A DNA stretch of 64,000 bases from JAFCUW01 sp049897565 (GTDB lineage: Bacteria > Pseudomonadota > Gammaproteobacteria > Burkholderiales > Burkholderiaceae_D). A program made the position numbers and the translations under genes. Positions 35,768-43,466 of this stretch are shown here, piece by piece. How positions within the stretch are numbered: the stretch's first letter is position 1; every line of letters starts with the position of its first letter. Below the pieces are notes generated by a model, which saw only the letters and a list, made by a program, of their open reading frames with translations, searched no databases and was not told the origin of the DNA. Location of the stretch: positions 62,001 through 126,000 of the forward strand of contig NZ_JAFCWM010000005.1 of the NCBI RefSeq assembly GCF_049897565.1, written 5' to 3'.

Positions 35768-36075
35768 TTGCTCGCCGTTGTATGCATGTTGAACGCGGCC
35801 CGTGGTTGCTACTGCGGGGCCCGCTATTGCGATTCAAATCATAGCGCAACTGGGTGGCAAAGGAAGTTTGATTGGCCGGTATCGCAAGACGCGCTCGGGG
35901 GGAGCGGCTGGTAGCCTATGCATGAAAGAAAGCGCCCCGTGTTGCGCGGCGTCAGGGGCAGTCACGAGGAGCAGGTATTTTTGGACGCGCTCTGAAATCC
36001 GGGGTCTGACCGGGTCTGACCCACAGATCGGGTCAGACCCCGGCTACGGCGTCCCGGGCCGCCTCGGCAGCAGTG
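35768..36075. other. Intergenic region upstream of the tubulin-like operon
   Basis: About 300 bp without a gene between two leftward genes. It must hold the promoter of the five-gene operon, but I see no convincing promoter boxes. The proximal part (35.80-35.87 kb) is the more AT-rich section. A GGGGTCTGACC-type inverted repeat occupies 36001-36041, next to the 3' end of the DUF3828-like gene. Confidence 0.5.
36001..36041. repeat. REP-like inverted repeat (family C)
   Basis: GGGGTCTGACC at 36001-36011 is followed by a second GGGTCTGACCC (36012-36022), and both face an inverted GGGTCAGACCCC at 36030-36041. A stable hairpin can form. It lies 35 nt beyond the stop of the leftward DUF3828-like gene and may terminate it. 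Confidence 0.65.
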
Positions 36076-36555
36076 CTACACCAGCCGCACCATGCTGATC
36101 TTCCAGTCGCCCTGTTCGCGAAACATCGTCAGCGCAAGGATGCGGCGCGTGTCGGGCGTGGCGCCCAGCAGCACGACGACGCTGGCGACGCTGCCCTGCA
36201 CCGTCGGCCGCACCGCCTTGATGTGGGTCGGCCAGTCGTCCATGAACTCCTGGGCCTGGATGAAGTAGTCGGCGTGCAGGCCCTTGCGGCTCATGCGGCG
36301 CGTCAGCTCCTTCATCAGCCCCTTCTCGACATACGCCGACATCTGCACCGGCGACTGCTTCAGCGGATCCTGGTTGATGGCCAGCGACTGCATGTACCAG
36401 CGATAGAACTGGAGCGCTGCCTGCTCCGGCAGCTGCGACGCGGCCATCGCCGGCGCCGCCAGCGCAAACTGCGCCGCGACGACCAACACGGCCAGCACCG
36501 TCACGACGGCCGCACGCAACGCTTTGGCCGAAAATGGCCAACGGCAATTCCTCAT
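36076..36555 (-). CDS. DUF3828-like exported protein
   Basis: Protein of 159 residues with a signal peptide (VVTVLAVLVVAAQFALA, cleavage near AMA). The mature part begins with the pattern LQFYRWYMQSLA typical of DUF3828 proteins, continues with helices (SAYVEKGLMKELTRR, DYFIQAQEFMDDW), and ends in a small beta-sheet (ASVVVLLGA, RILALTMFREQGDWKISMVRL), as in NTF2-like folds. I chose ATG 36555 because GGAGGA lies directly upstream; a longer frame reaches 36603. Function unknown; probably periplasmic. Confidence 0.7.
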   Translation of the reverse strand: MRNCRWPFSAKALRAAVVTVLAVLVVAAQFALAAPAMAASQLPEQAALQFYRWYMQSLAINQDPLKQSPVQMSAYVEKGLMKELTRRMSRKGLHADYFIQAQEFMDDWPTHIKAVRPTVQGSVASVVVLLGATPDTRRILALTMFREQGDWKISMVRLV

Positions 36556-36683
36556 GATTCCTCCGCAAGGTGTGATTTCCGACAAACAACTTTGCAGCAA
36601 CATGGGCGCATCGCCTTGACGCAGCGCAAGCGCTCTGCCATCTACGTATAATTGCGGGCTCTACTCCACCGCTTGCACTCACC

Positions 36684-37739
36684 ATGACCTCCACCGCCGA
36701 CACTGCCGATTCCCCCTGGGGCGAGATACCCGCCCACGAGGTCGACGCCGCCGCGGCGCACCTGCGCGACGTGCTCGCGCTGGTAGTCGAACACGGCCCG
36801 GCGCATGCCGCGCTGGTGGTCTACGACACCCGCAGCGACCTGGCGCGCGCGCTGGCCGAAGGCTATCGCCGCAACCTGCCCGGCGCCACCTTCATCGACT
36901 TCGACACCGTCGCGCCGGGCGACGTGCTGGCGCAGTTTCGCCGCATGGCCAGTTCCGACCTGGTGGTGCTGGTGCAGTCGACAAGCTTCCGGCTCGAGGC
37001 ATTTCGCATCCGCGTCGAGCTGTTCAAGCTTGGCCTGAAGGTCGTCGAGCACGTGCACCTGTCGCGCATGCCGGGCGCGCAGGGAGCGCATTATATCGAG
37101 TCGCTCGCCTACGATCCCGCCTACTACCGCGGCGTCGGCCAGGCGCTGAAGGCACGCATCGACGGCGCATCAATGGCCACCGTCGACAGCGGCGGCGAAA
37201 CGCTGGTGTTCGCGTCGAAGCTGGAGCCGGCCAAGCTCAATATCGGCGACTACAGCGGCATGAACAACGTCGGCGGCCAGTTCCCGATCGGCGAAGTGTT
37301 CACCGAAGCGCAGGACCTCGAAGCGGTCAACGGGCGCGTGCGGGTGCACGTATTTGGCGACACGTCCTACCTGGTCAACCGCCCGGCCACGCCGATCACG
37401 CTGGTGATCGAACGCGGCCGCGTGGTCGGCTTTGAAAACGCGACGCCGGAATTCGAGCGCCTGCTCGAGGTCATCCGCGCCGACGAGGGCGAAGTATGGG
37501 TGCGCGAACTCGGTTTCGGCATGAACCGCGCATTCACGCGCGAGCGCCGCGTCAACGACATCGGCACGTATGAACGCATGTGCGGCATCCACCTTTCGCT
37601 CGGCGCCAAGCACGGCGTCTATCCGAAGCCCGGCTTCAAGCGCAAGGACGCCCGCTACCACGTCGACATCTTCGCCGTCACCGAGGCCGTTTATCTCGAT
37701 GACGACCTGGTGTACATTGATGGAGCTTGGCAGGTGTGA
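36684..37739 (+). CDS. M29-like metalloaminopeptidase
   Basis: Protein of 351 residues resembling the thermophilic aminopeptidase family M29. Recognisable candidate metal ligands are Glu in GQFPIGEVF (about residue 207), Glu in VRELGFGMN (about 275), His residues in GIHLSLGAKHG (about 302 and 309), and His/Asp in YHVDIF (about 324 and 326). Family members are dinuclear metalloenzymes that remove N-terminal residues, often Leu. The N-terminal part (AALVVYDTRSDLARAL, TFIDFDT) forms the Rossmann-like domain. It is cytoplasmic. The next gene begins 14 nt downstream, so the two are probably cotranscribed. Confidence 0.75.
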   Translation: MTSTADTADSPWGEIPAHEVDAAAAHLRDVLALVVEHGPAHAALVVYDTRSDLARALAEGYRRNLPGATFIDFDTVAPGDVLAQFRRMASSDLVVLVQSTSFRLEAFRIRVELFKLGLKVVEHVHLSRMPGAQGAHYIESLAYDPAYYRGVGQALKARIDGASMATVDSGGETLVFASKLEPAKLNIGDYSGMNNVGGQFPIGEVFTEAQDLEAVNGRVRVHVFGDTSYLVNRPATPITLVIERGRVVGFENATPEFERLLEVIRADEGEVWVRELGFGMNRAFTRERRVNDIGTYERMCGIHLSLGAKHGVYPKPGFKRKDARYHVDIFAVTEAVYLDDDLVYIDGAWQV

Positions 37740-37753
37740 TCAGGGAACTTGAA

Positions 37754-38593
37754 ATGCTCAATGAAGAACAACGCGCGCACTACGAGCGCGACGGCTACAT
37801 AGTCCTCCCCGGCTTCAAGAGCGCGCAGGAGATAGCGGCGCTGCGCGAGCGCGCCGCGCAGATCGTCGACGCCTTCGATCCCGGCCAGGGCAGCGGCATC
37901 TTCACCACCCAGAACCAGGCCACCGCCACCGACGACTACTTCCTCCGCTCCGACAACACGGTGCGCTGCTTTTTCGAGGAGGAGGCATTCGACGCCGAAG
38001 GCCGGCTGCGCCAGGACAAATCGCTATCGATCAACAAGATCGGCCACGCGCTGCACGACCTCGATCCGGTGTTCGAGCGCTTTTCGCGCGACCCGAAACT
38101 GGCCCAGGTGGCGCGCGACCTTGGCCTGGCCGAGGCGCTGGTGTGGCAGTCGATGTACATCTTCAAGCAGCCCGGCATCGGCGGCGAAGTGCGCTGGCAC
38201 CAGGACGCGACGTTTTTCGAGACGACACCAATCAGTGTGACGACCTTCTGGTTCGCGCTGGAAGACGCCACCGTCGACAACGGCTGCCTGTGGGTGCAGC
38301 CGGGCGGGCATCGCGGCCCGCTGCGCGAACGCTTCGTACGCAGTGGCGACGCCATCAACATGCAGAAGCTCGATGCCACGCCGTGGCCCGACGACAGTGT
38401 GGCGGTGCCGCTGGAAGCTGCGGCCGGCAGTCTTGTGTGCTTCAATGGCCTGCTGCCGCACTACAGCGCGCCGAACCGGTCGGCAGTGTCGCGCCATGCG
38501 TACACGCTGCATGCGACCGATGGCCGCACCGCGTACTCGCCGCAAAACTGGATTCAGCGTGACGCAGCCTTCCCGGCGCGCGGATTCGACTGA
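37754..38593 (+). CDS. Phytanoyl-CoA dioxygenase family (PhyH) Fe(II)/2-oxoglutarate enzyme
   Basis: Protein of 279 residues. The iron-binding facial triad is visible: His149 and Asp151 in RWHQDATFF and His236 in LLPHYSAPN. An Arg for 2-oxoglutarate follows in NRSAVSRHAYTLH. The N-terminus (HYERDGYIVLPGF) is typical of PhyH proteins. Bacterial members hydroxylate lipids, ectoine or secondary metabolites; the substrate here is unknown. ATG 37754 is preferred (AGGG 9 nt upstream); a longer frame starts at 37727 inside the preceding gene. Its last 213 bp reappear as a diverged copy at 38730-38942. Confidence 0.85.
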   Translation: MLNEEQRAHYERDGYIVLPGFKSAQEIAALRERAAQIVDAFDPGQGSGIFTTQNQATATDDYFLRSDNTVRCFFEEEAFDAEGRLRQDKSLSINKIGHALHDLDPVFERFSRDPKLAQVARDLGLAEALVWQSMYIFKQPGIGGEVRWHQDATFFETTPISVTTFWFALEDATVDNGCLWVQPGGHRGPLRERFVRSGDAINMQKLDATPWPDDSVAVPLEAAAGSLVCFNGLLPHYSAPNRSAVSRHAYTLHATDGRTAYSPQNWIQRDAAFPARGFD

Positions 38594-38600
38594 GCTGACG

Positions 38601-39190
38601 GCATATCCCAGCGGGGTCGGCATATCCCAGCGGGGTCAGTGCCGACATTCGGACACGGCCTCGACTATCGCGCACACACAACTGCAGAGCCTGTGTCCGA
38701 ATGTCGGCACTGACCCCGTTTCGATTCCGCCGTGGCCGGACGACAGCGTGGCCGTGCAGCTGGAAGCTGCGGCCGGCAGCCTGGTGTGCTTCCACAGTGT
38801 GCTGCCGCACTACAGCGCGCCGAACCGGTCGGCGGTATCGCGCCACGCGTACACGCTGCATGCAACCGACGGCCGCGCGGAATATTCGGCGCAAAACTGG
38901 ATTCAGTGCGATGCAGCCTTGCTGGCGCGCGGGTTCGACTGAGCTGAAGGCCTATCCCAGCGGGGTCAGTGCCGACATTCGGACACGACCTCGGCCTATC
39001 CCAGCGGGGTCAGTGCCGACATTCGGACACGACCTCGACTATCGCGCGCACACAACTGTAGAGCCTGTGTCCGAATGTCGACACTGACTCCGCCATGACG
39101 CTCGCACACAACTGTAGAGCCTGTGTCCGAATGTCGGCACTGACCCCGCCATGACTGTAGAGCCTGTGTCCGAATGTCGGCACTGACCCC
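38601..39190. repeat. Array of REP-like repeats (family A)
   Basis: Forward copies of the 25-bp element (core GGGGTCAGTGCCGACA) lie at 38632-38656, 38962-38986 and 39006-39030. Inverted copies lie at 38693-38717, 39067-39091, 39123-39147 and 39166-39190. The first forward and inverted pair are perfect complements. Spacers are themselves repeated (TATCCCAGC before forward copies, TGTAGAGCCT before inverted ones). The array separates two convergent genes and encloses the partial PhyH copy. It is not a CRISPR array, because orientation changes and the spacers repeat. Confidence 0.85.
38730..38942 (+). pseudogene. Partial duplicate of the 3' end of the PhyH dioxygenase gene
   Basis: These 213 bp align without gaps to 38381-38593 with about 28 differences by eye (about 87% identity), including the stop codon and the following GGGGTCAG repeat. 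The copy lacks a start and the His-x-Asp part of the active site, but keeps the distal His and Arg region (LPHYSAPNRSAVSRHAYTLH) and an open frame. The offset is 349 bp, so the duplicated unit spans the gene tail plus a repeat pair. The divergence argues against a very recent duplication. Confidence 0.8.
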
Positions 39191-39228
39191 GCCATGACGC
39201 TGTAAATCAGCTTATTTGCTGGCTTTGC

Positions 39229-40140
39229 TTACTTCGCCTGGCCGAGGAAGGCCTTCACTTCCGCCTGAAACTGCTGCGGCTGGTCCCACATGATGAAGTG
39301 GGCGCTGGACGGAATGCGCTTGAGCGTCACGTTTTTCAGCGGCGCAAACGATGCCTTGTACGCGTCGCCGATTTTTTCGTCCGTCATGCCGGGCACTTTC
39401 GGCACCACGTACAGCACCGTTGTCGGCACGGTGATCCTGCCCAGTTCCGGCGCCAGGTCGGTGACGATCAACTCGTGATACGCGCGCGCCGTTACGTCCG
39501 GGTCGCTCTTGACCGAATCGTCCAGCGCGCCCGGACGCATGGCGACGTTGTCGACCATCGAATTGATCGTGGCGGTGTTGCGCATGCTGCGCGCGGCCGG
39601 ATCGGACGCGCGCATCTGGGTGAGCATCGCGTCGGCCATCGGCTTGACGCTGGTCGCGCTGGCGCCCGGCGGCGCGAACAGCGCGCCGAGGAAGGGAACC
39701 ATGTCCACCACCATTAACCGCGACAGCGAATCGGGATGGCGCCCCGCCAGCATCATGCCGATAGTGCCGCCCATCGAGTGGCCGATGACGGCCGGCTTGA
39801 CCAGGCCGCGCGCCGCAATATAGCGGGCGATTTCCTCGGCCACCGGTGCGGCGACCGCGCCATCCGTATTGCCGCCGCGGGCGTTCCCGGCGAAGCCGGA
39901 AATCTGCACCATGTGATAACGGTAGCCCGGCACCGCCGCGACCATCTCGCGCCACACGCGCGGCGACGACGCCAGGCCGTGAATGAGCAGCACGTCGCTG
40001 CCGGCGCCTTCGGCCGTCACGCTGATGCGGTCGGAACTGAATTCGGCGGCGAAGGCCGGCGCCAGGGCGCCGAGCGCCACGGCCACCAGGGATGTCAGCA
40101 AGGTGCGGCGGCTTAGGGCAAACAGCGTGGACGGCGACAT
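39229..40140 (-). CDS. Exported alpha/beta-hydrolase
   Basis: Protein of 303 residues. The N-terminus LSRRTLLTSLVAVALG looks like a twin-arginine-type or ordinary signal peptide ending near AFA. The hydrolase fold shows LLIHGLASS (oxyanion region), GHSMGG with the nucleophile Ser, and His in SSAHFIMWD near the C-terminus. A periplasmic ester or lactone hydrolase is likely; the substrate is unknown. I chose ATG 40140 because GGGAG lies about 7 nt upstream; the frame stays open to 40236. Its 3' end faces the repeat array. Confidence 0.85.
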   Translation of the reverse strand: MSPSTLFALSRRTLLTSLVAVALGALAPAFAAEFSSDRISVTAEGAGSDVLLIHGLASSPRVWREMVAAVPGYRYHMVQISGFAGNARGGNTDGAVAAPVAEEIARYIAARGLVKPAVIGHSMGGTIGMMLAGRHPDSLSRLMVVDMVPFLGALFAPPGASATSVKPMADAMLTQMRASDPAARSMRNTATINSMVDNVAMRPGALDDSVKSDPDVTARAYHELIVTDLAPELGRITVPTTVLYVVPKVPGMTDEKIGDAYKASFAPLKNVTLKRIPSSAHFIMWDQPQQFQAEVKAFLGQAK

Positions 40141-40241
40141 GAGGACTCCCTTTTTTTCGATAGGGAGATACTCGATCAAGATGCCGTACATTGTCAAGCC
40201 GATATCGTCAACACGCAGCGCGCACAGGCAGTGCATGCATG

Positions 40242-42185
40242 TCAGACCAGTTCGGGCCTGCCCAGGCGCCCCGCCACGTCGGCCAACGGCTGGTCCGGCG
40301 CATGCTTGGGCATCATGATCGTCACGCTGGTGCCGTTGCCCGGCGTCGACGCGATGCCGATGCTCCCGCCCAGCATGCCGGTGACGACGTTATAGACGAT
40401 GTTCATGCCCAGGCCGGAGCCGCCCTGCCCCATCTTGGTGGTGAAGAAGGGATCGAACACCTGGTGCAGCGTTTTCTGCGTCATGCCGACGCCATCGTCG
40501 CTAAAATTGAGCATCACCTGGCCCTGCTCGATCTCGCGCGCGCTGATCACGATCTTCGGCGACGCCTCGCCCTGGAATGCATGCAGCAGCGCGTTGTTGA
40601 TCAGGTTCGACAGCACCTGGCCGATGCCGCCCGGGTAGGAGTCGAGCACCAGCTTGGGCGCCACGTCGACCTCGATGCGGCAGTTGGCGCGCCTCAGCTG
40701 CGCGGCGAAGGTGGCCAGCGTGTCGCGCACCACTTCGCCAAGCTCGAACGGGCGCCGCTTGTCGCTGGTCTGGTCGACCGATACCTGCTTGAAGGACGTG
40801 ATCAGGTCGGCCGCGCGGCTGAGCGAACTGGCCATGATGCCGCACGCGAGCCGGGTGTCGGCCATGTGCGCTTCCAGCGCCGAGCGCTTGATGCCGCCAT
40901 CGGCATATTTTTTCTCGAACTCGTTAACCATGTCCGACAGCGCGGTGGCGGTCAGCAGGCTGTTGCCGATCGGGGTATTGAGTTCGTGCGCGATGCCGGC
41001 GACCAGTGCGCCGAGCGAGGCGAGCTTCTCCGACGTGATCAGGCTCGCCTGCGCCTGTTTTAGCGTCTCGAGTACCGACGACAGGTCACCGTGCGCCAGT
41101 TCGACATGCGCCTTCTGCTGTTCCAGTTCGGCCAGGCTGGCGCGCTGCTCGACCAGGGTGGCGCGCAGCCGGCCGGCCAGGGTGCGGCTGCGGCGCGATG
41201 CCACCAGCAAGGCGGCGATCAGGGCGCTGATCCAGATGCCGGCCGCGCCGACCAGCAGCGGCGGCGTGAGGTGGCGGCTGTAACGGCTGCCGGCCAGCGC
41301 GCTGTATTGCACCAGCCAGTGGCGCTGCGCGACGCCGATATACCCCTGCGCGACGCGCTTCGTCAAGGTCAGGACGCCCGGCGCGCCGCTGTCGAACAGG
41401 GTGTTATCGGGGGTCGCCGGCAGCGCTGTGGCGCTGTCGCCGGTGTCTACGATTCGCACCGCGATGTGTTCGAGCAGCGACGGCTCGATTACTTCGCGCA
41501 TCAGGTCGTCGACCCGAAATACGATCGCCACCACGCCGATAAAGGCGGCGCGGCGCTGCTCGAGCGTATCGATCGGCATGTTCTGGCGGTAGATCGGCGC
41601 GCGGGCGACGAAGCCGGGATTGCGAGTCGCGTCCTGCACCAGCATCGTGCGGCCAGTGGCGACGATCATGCCGCTGTCGCGCGCCGACAGGATCGATTGC
41701 AAATGCGCCGGGATGCTGGCCAAGTCAAGGCCGAAGGCATTCTCATTGCCCTTCATTGGCTCATTGAATTCAATGATGAAATGTTCGTCGCGTTGCAGCT
41801 GCGGGTGGACGACGAAGGCGCCGGCCTCGCTTCGTAAGTCGGCGCTGAACGCCTCGAAGTCGGCGCCTGGCACCGCGCGCACGAACTGGATGGCGCGAAA
41901 GCCCGGATAGCGCTCGGCCAGCCGCAGCTGCTGCACGAAGCGCTCGAACTGCTGGCGGTCGACCTCGCCGGTGACGGCGAACATGCCTTTGAGGCTGAGC
42001 AGCATGTCGAAGTAGGTGCGCAGGCGCGCGCTGGTGTCGGTCGCCACCTTTTCGGTATCGCGCGTGAAGTTGCCGCGGATCTGGGCGTCCTGCGCCTCGA
42101 CCACGATGAAGCACGTCCACACCGTGATGCACACGCCGACAGCGAATGCCAGCAAGCCGTGGGTGCGGATCTGGTCCTTGAACAT
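40242..42185 (-). CDS. CHASE-type sensor histidine kinase
   Basis: Protein of 647 residues. An N-terminal transmembrane helix (about 11-29) and a second at about 300-325 enclose a periplasmic CHASE-like ligand-binding domain (RLRTYFDMLLSLKGMF, YPGFRAIQFVRAVPG, VRIVDTGD). A coiled coil leads to a HisKA segment with phospho-acceptor His near 400 (GIAHELNTP) and an ATPase domain (NLINNALLHA, DDGVGM, GSGLGMNIVYN). It lies 16 nt downstream of the HD-GYP regulator gene and is probably its partner. The signal is unknown. Confidence 0.88.
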   Translation of the reverse strand: MFKDQIRTHGLLAFAVGVCITVWTCFIVVEAQDAQIRGNFTRDTEKVATDTSARLRTYFDMLLSLKGMFAVTGEVDRQQFERFVQQLRLAERYPGFRAIQFVRAVPGADFEAFSADLRSEAGAFVVHPQLQRDEHFIIEFNEPMKGNENAFGLDLASIPAHLQSILSARDSGMIVATGRTMLVQDATRNPGFVARAPIYRQNMPIDTLEQRRAAFIGVVAIVFRVDDLMREVIEPSLLEHIAVRIVDTGDSATALPATPDNTLFDSGAPGVLTLTKRVAQGYIGVAQRHWLVQYSALAGSRYSRHLTPPLLVGAAGIWISALIAALLVASRRSRTLAGRLRATLVEQRASLAELEQQKAHVELAHGDLSSVLETLKQAQASLITSEKLASLGALVAGIAHELNTPIGNSLLTATALSDMVNEFEKKYADGGIKRSALEAHMADTRLACGIMASSLSRAADLITSFKQVSVDQTSDKRRPFELGEVVRDTLATFAAQLRRANCRIEVDVAPKLVLDSYPGGIGQVLSNLINNALLHAFQGEASPKIVISAREIEQGQVMLNFSDDGVGMTQKTLHQVFDPFFTTKMGQGGSGLGMNIVYNVVTGMLGGSIGIASTPGNGTSVTIMMPKHAPDQPLADVAGRLGRPELV

Positions 42186-42201
42186 GGCGGCGGCGCTACG
42201 C

Positions 42202-43296
42202 CTAGGCGGCGTCGGGGAACTCGGCGGCGATCGCGCGGAACTGCTCTTCGACGACCAGCATCGCGTCGACGATGTCGGGGTCGAAGTGCTCGCCGCTGCT
42301 CTGGCGAATCAGCTCGACCGCGGTCTCGTGGGTGAACGCCGGGCGGTAGACGCGCTTCGAGATCAGCGCGTCGTAGACGTCGGCCACCGCCATCAGGCGC
42401 GCCGACAGCGGGATGCCCTCGCCTTCGAGGCCCTGCGGGTAGCCCGAGCCGTCCCACTTCTCCTGGTGCGAGTAGGTGATTTCGCGCGCGTAGCGCAGGA
42501 AAGGATTGGTGCCGCCGAGCGTTTTCTCGACGCCGGCGATGGCATCGCGGCCATGCACGGTGTGCTGCTTCATCAGGTTGAATTCGTCCGGCGTCAGGCG
42601 GCCCGGCTTCATCAGGATCGCGTCCGGTACGGCGACCTTGCCGATATCGTGCAGCGGCGCCGCCTTTGCCATCAGCGCGATGCTGGCGTCGGACAGTTCA
42701 GTGCTGAAGCGGACGTGGAAGCGCAGCTCGCGCGCCAGCACGGTGAAAAACAGCTGGGTGCGGCGCAGGTGGGTGGCGGCATTGGCGTCGCGCGATTCGG
42801 CCAGCGTGGCCATCGCCATGATGGTCGCGTCCTGCATCGACACCGTCTCGCGTACGCGTTCGGCGACCTGGAATTCGAGCTGGCTGTCGCGGTCCTGGTG
42901 CGCCCCGCGCAGCGCCATCAGTTCGAGGTGCAGCGCGACGCGCGCGTTGAATGCTTCGGCGCTGACCGGCCGCGCGATGACGTCGCTGGCGCCGCCGCGA
43001 AATGCGCGCAGCTCGGCGTCGCGGTCGCCCTCGGCGGTGAGAAACACCAGCGCGGTGCATTCGTTGAGAAATTCGCCGCGCAGCTCGCGCAATACGTCGC
43101 GCGCATCCATGTCGGGCAGGTCGGCGTCGATCAGGATCAGGTCCGGCCGCGGCGCCAGCCTGGCCAGGCGCAGCGCCTCGGCGCCGGTGCGGGCAAGCTT
43201 GGCGTCATAGCGCCCCTGCAATTGCTCTTTCATCAGCACCAAATGGTCGGGCGAAGCGTCGACAATCAGAACGGTTGCCTTGAACTTGATTTCCAT
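42202..43296 (-). CDS. Response regulator with HD-GYP phosphodiesterase domain
   Basis: Protein of 364 residues. The receiver domain (residues 8-125) has the phospho-acceptor Asp in LILIDADLPDMD. The HD-GYP domain (about 155-350) has HDIGK, the downstream His residues (KQHTVHG), and SHQEKWDGSGYP, where the common HHE reads HQE. It should degrade cyclic di-GMP, countering the GGDEF enzyme elsewhere in the window. Followed after 16 nt by the CHASE kinase gene. The 170-bp region upstream, shared with the divergent M1 peptidase gene, is AT-rich and must hold both promoters. Confidence 0.9.
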   Translation of the reverse strand: MEIKFKATVLIVDASPDHLVLMKEQLQGRYDAKLARTGAEALRLARLAPRPDLILIDADLPDMDARDVLRELRGEFLNECTALVFLTAEGDRDAELRAFRGGASDVIARPVSAEAFNARVALHLELMALRGAHQDRDSQLEFQVAERVRETVSMQDATIMAMATLAESRDANAATHLRRTQLFFTVLARELRFHVRFSTELSDASIALMAKAAPLHDIGKVAVPDAILMKPGRLTPDEFNLMKQHTVHGRDAIAGVEKTLGGTNPFLRYAREITYSHQEKWDGSGYPQGLEGEGIPLSARLMAVADVYDALISKRVYRPAFTHETAVELIRQSSGEHFDPDIVDAMLVVEEQFRAIAAEFPDAA

Positions 43297-43466
43297 CCGC
43301 GCGGGACTCCTGTAATAACGGCCTCATCCATGATACCGCATCGGCCAATATATTTACGTTGCCGATCGTCGGATTGTTTCAGCTTTTTTACAATTCGCGC
43401 TAACAATTGCCACGAGGCTAGTATTAGAATACTTATCCCAAATCCAATCAAAAAGTCAGGGTAAAA

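Noticed and set aside
38343..38942. Independent 199-codon gene spanning the PhyH tail and its copy
   Set aside because: It reads the PhyH tail in the wrong frame and runs through the repeats; only the 38730-38942 segment in the dioxygenase frame is meaningful.
38601..39190. CRISPR array
   Set aside because: Repeat orientation flips, spacers are themselves repeated and of uneven length, part of a gene is enclosed, and no cas genes are present.
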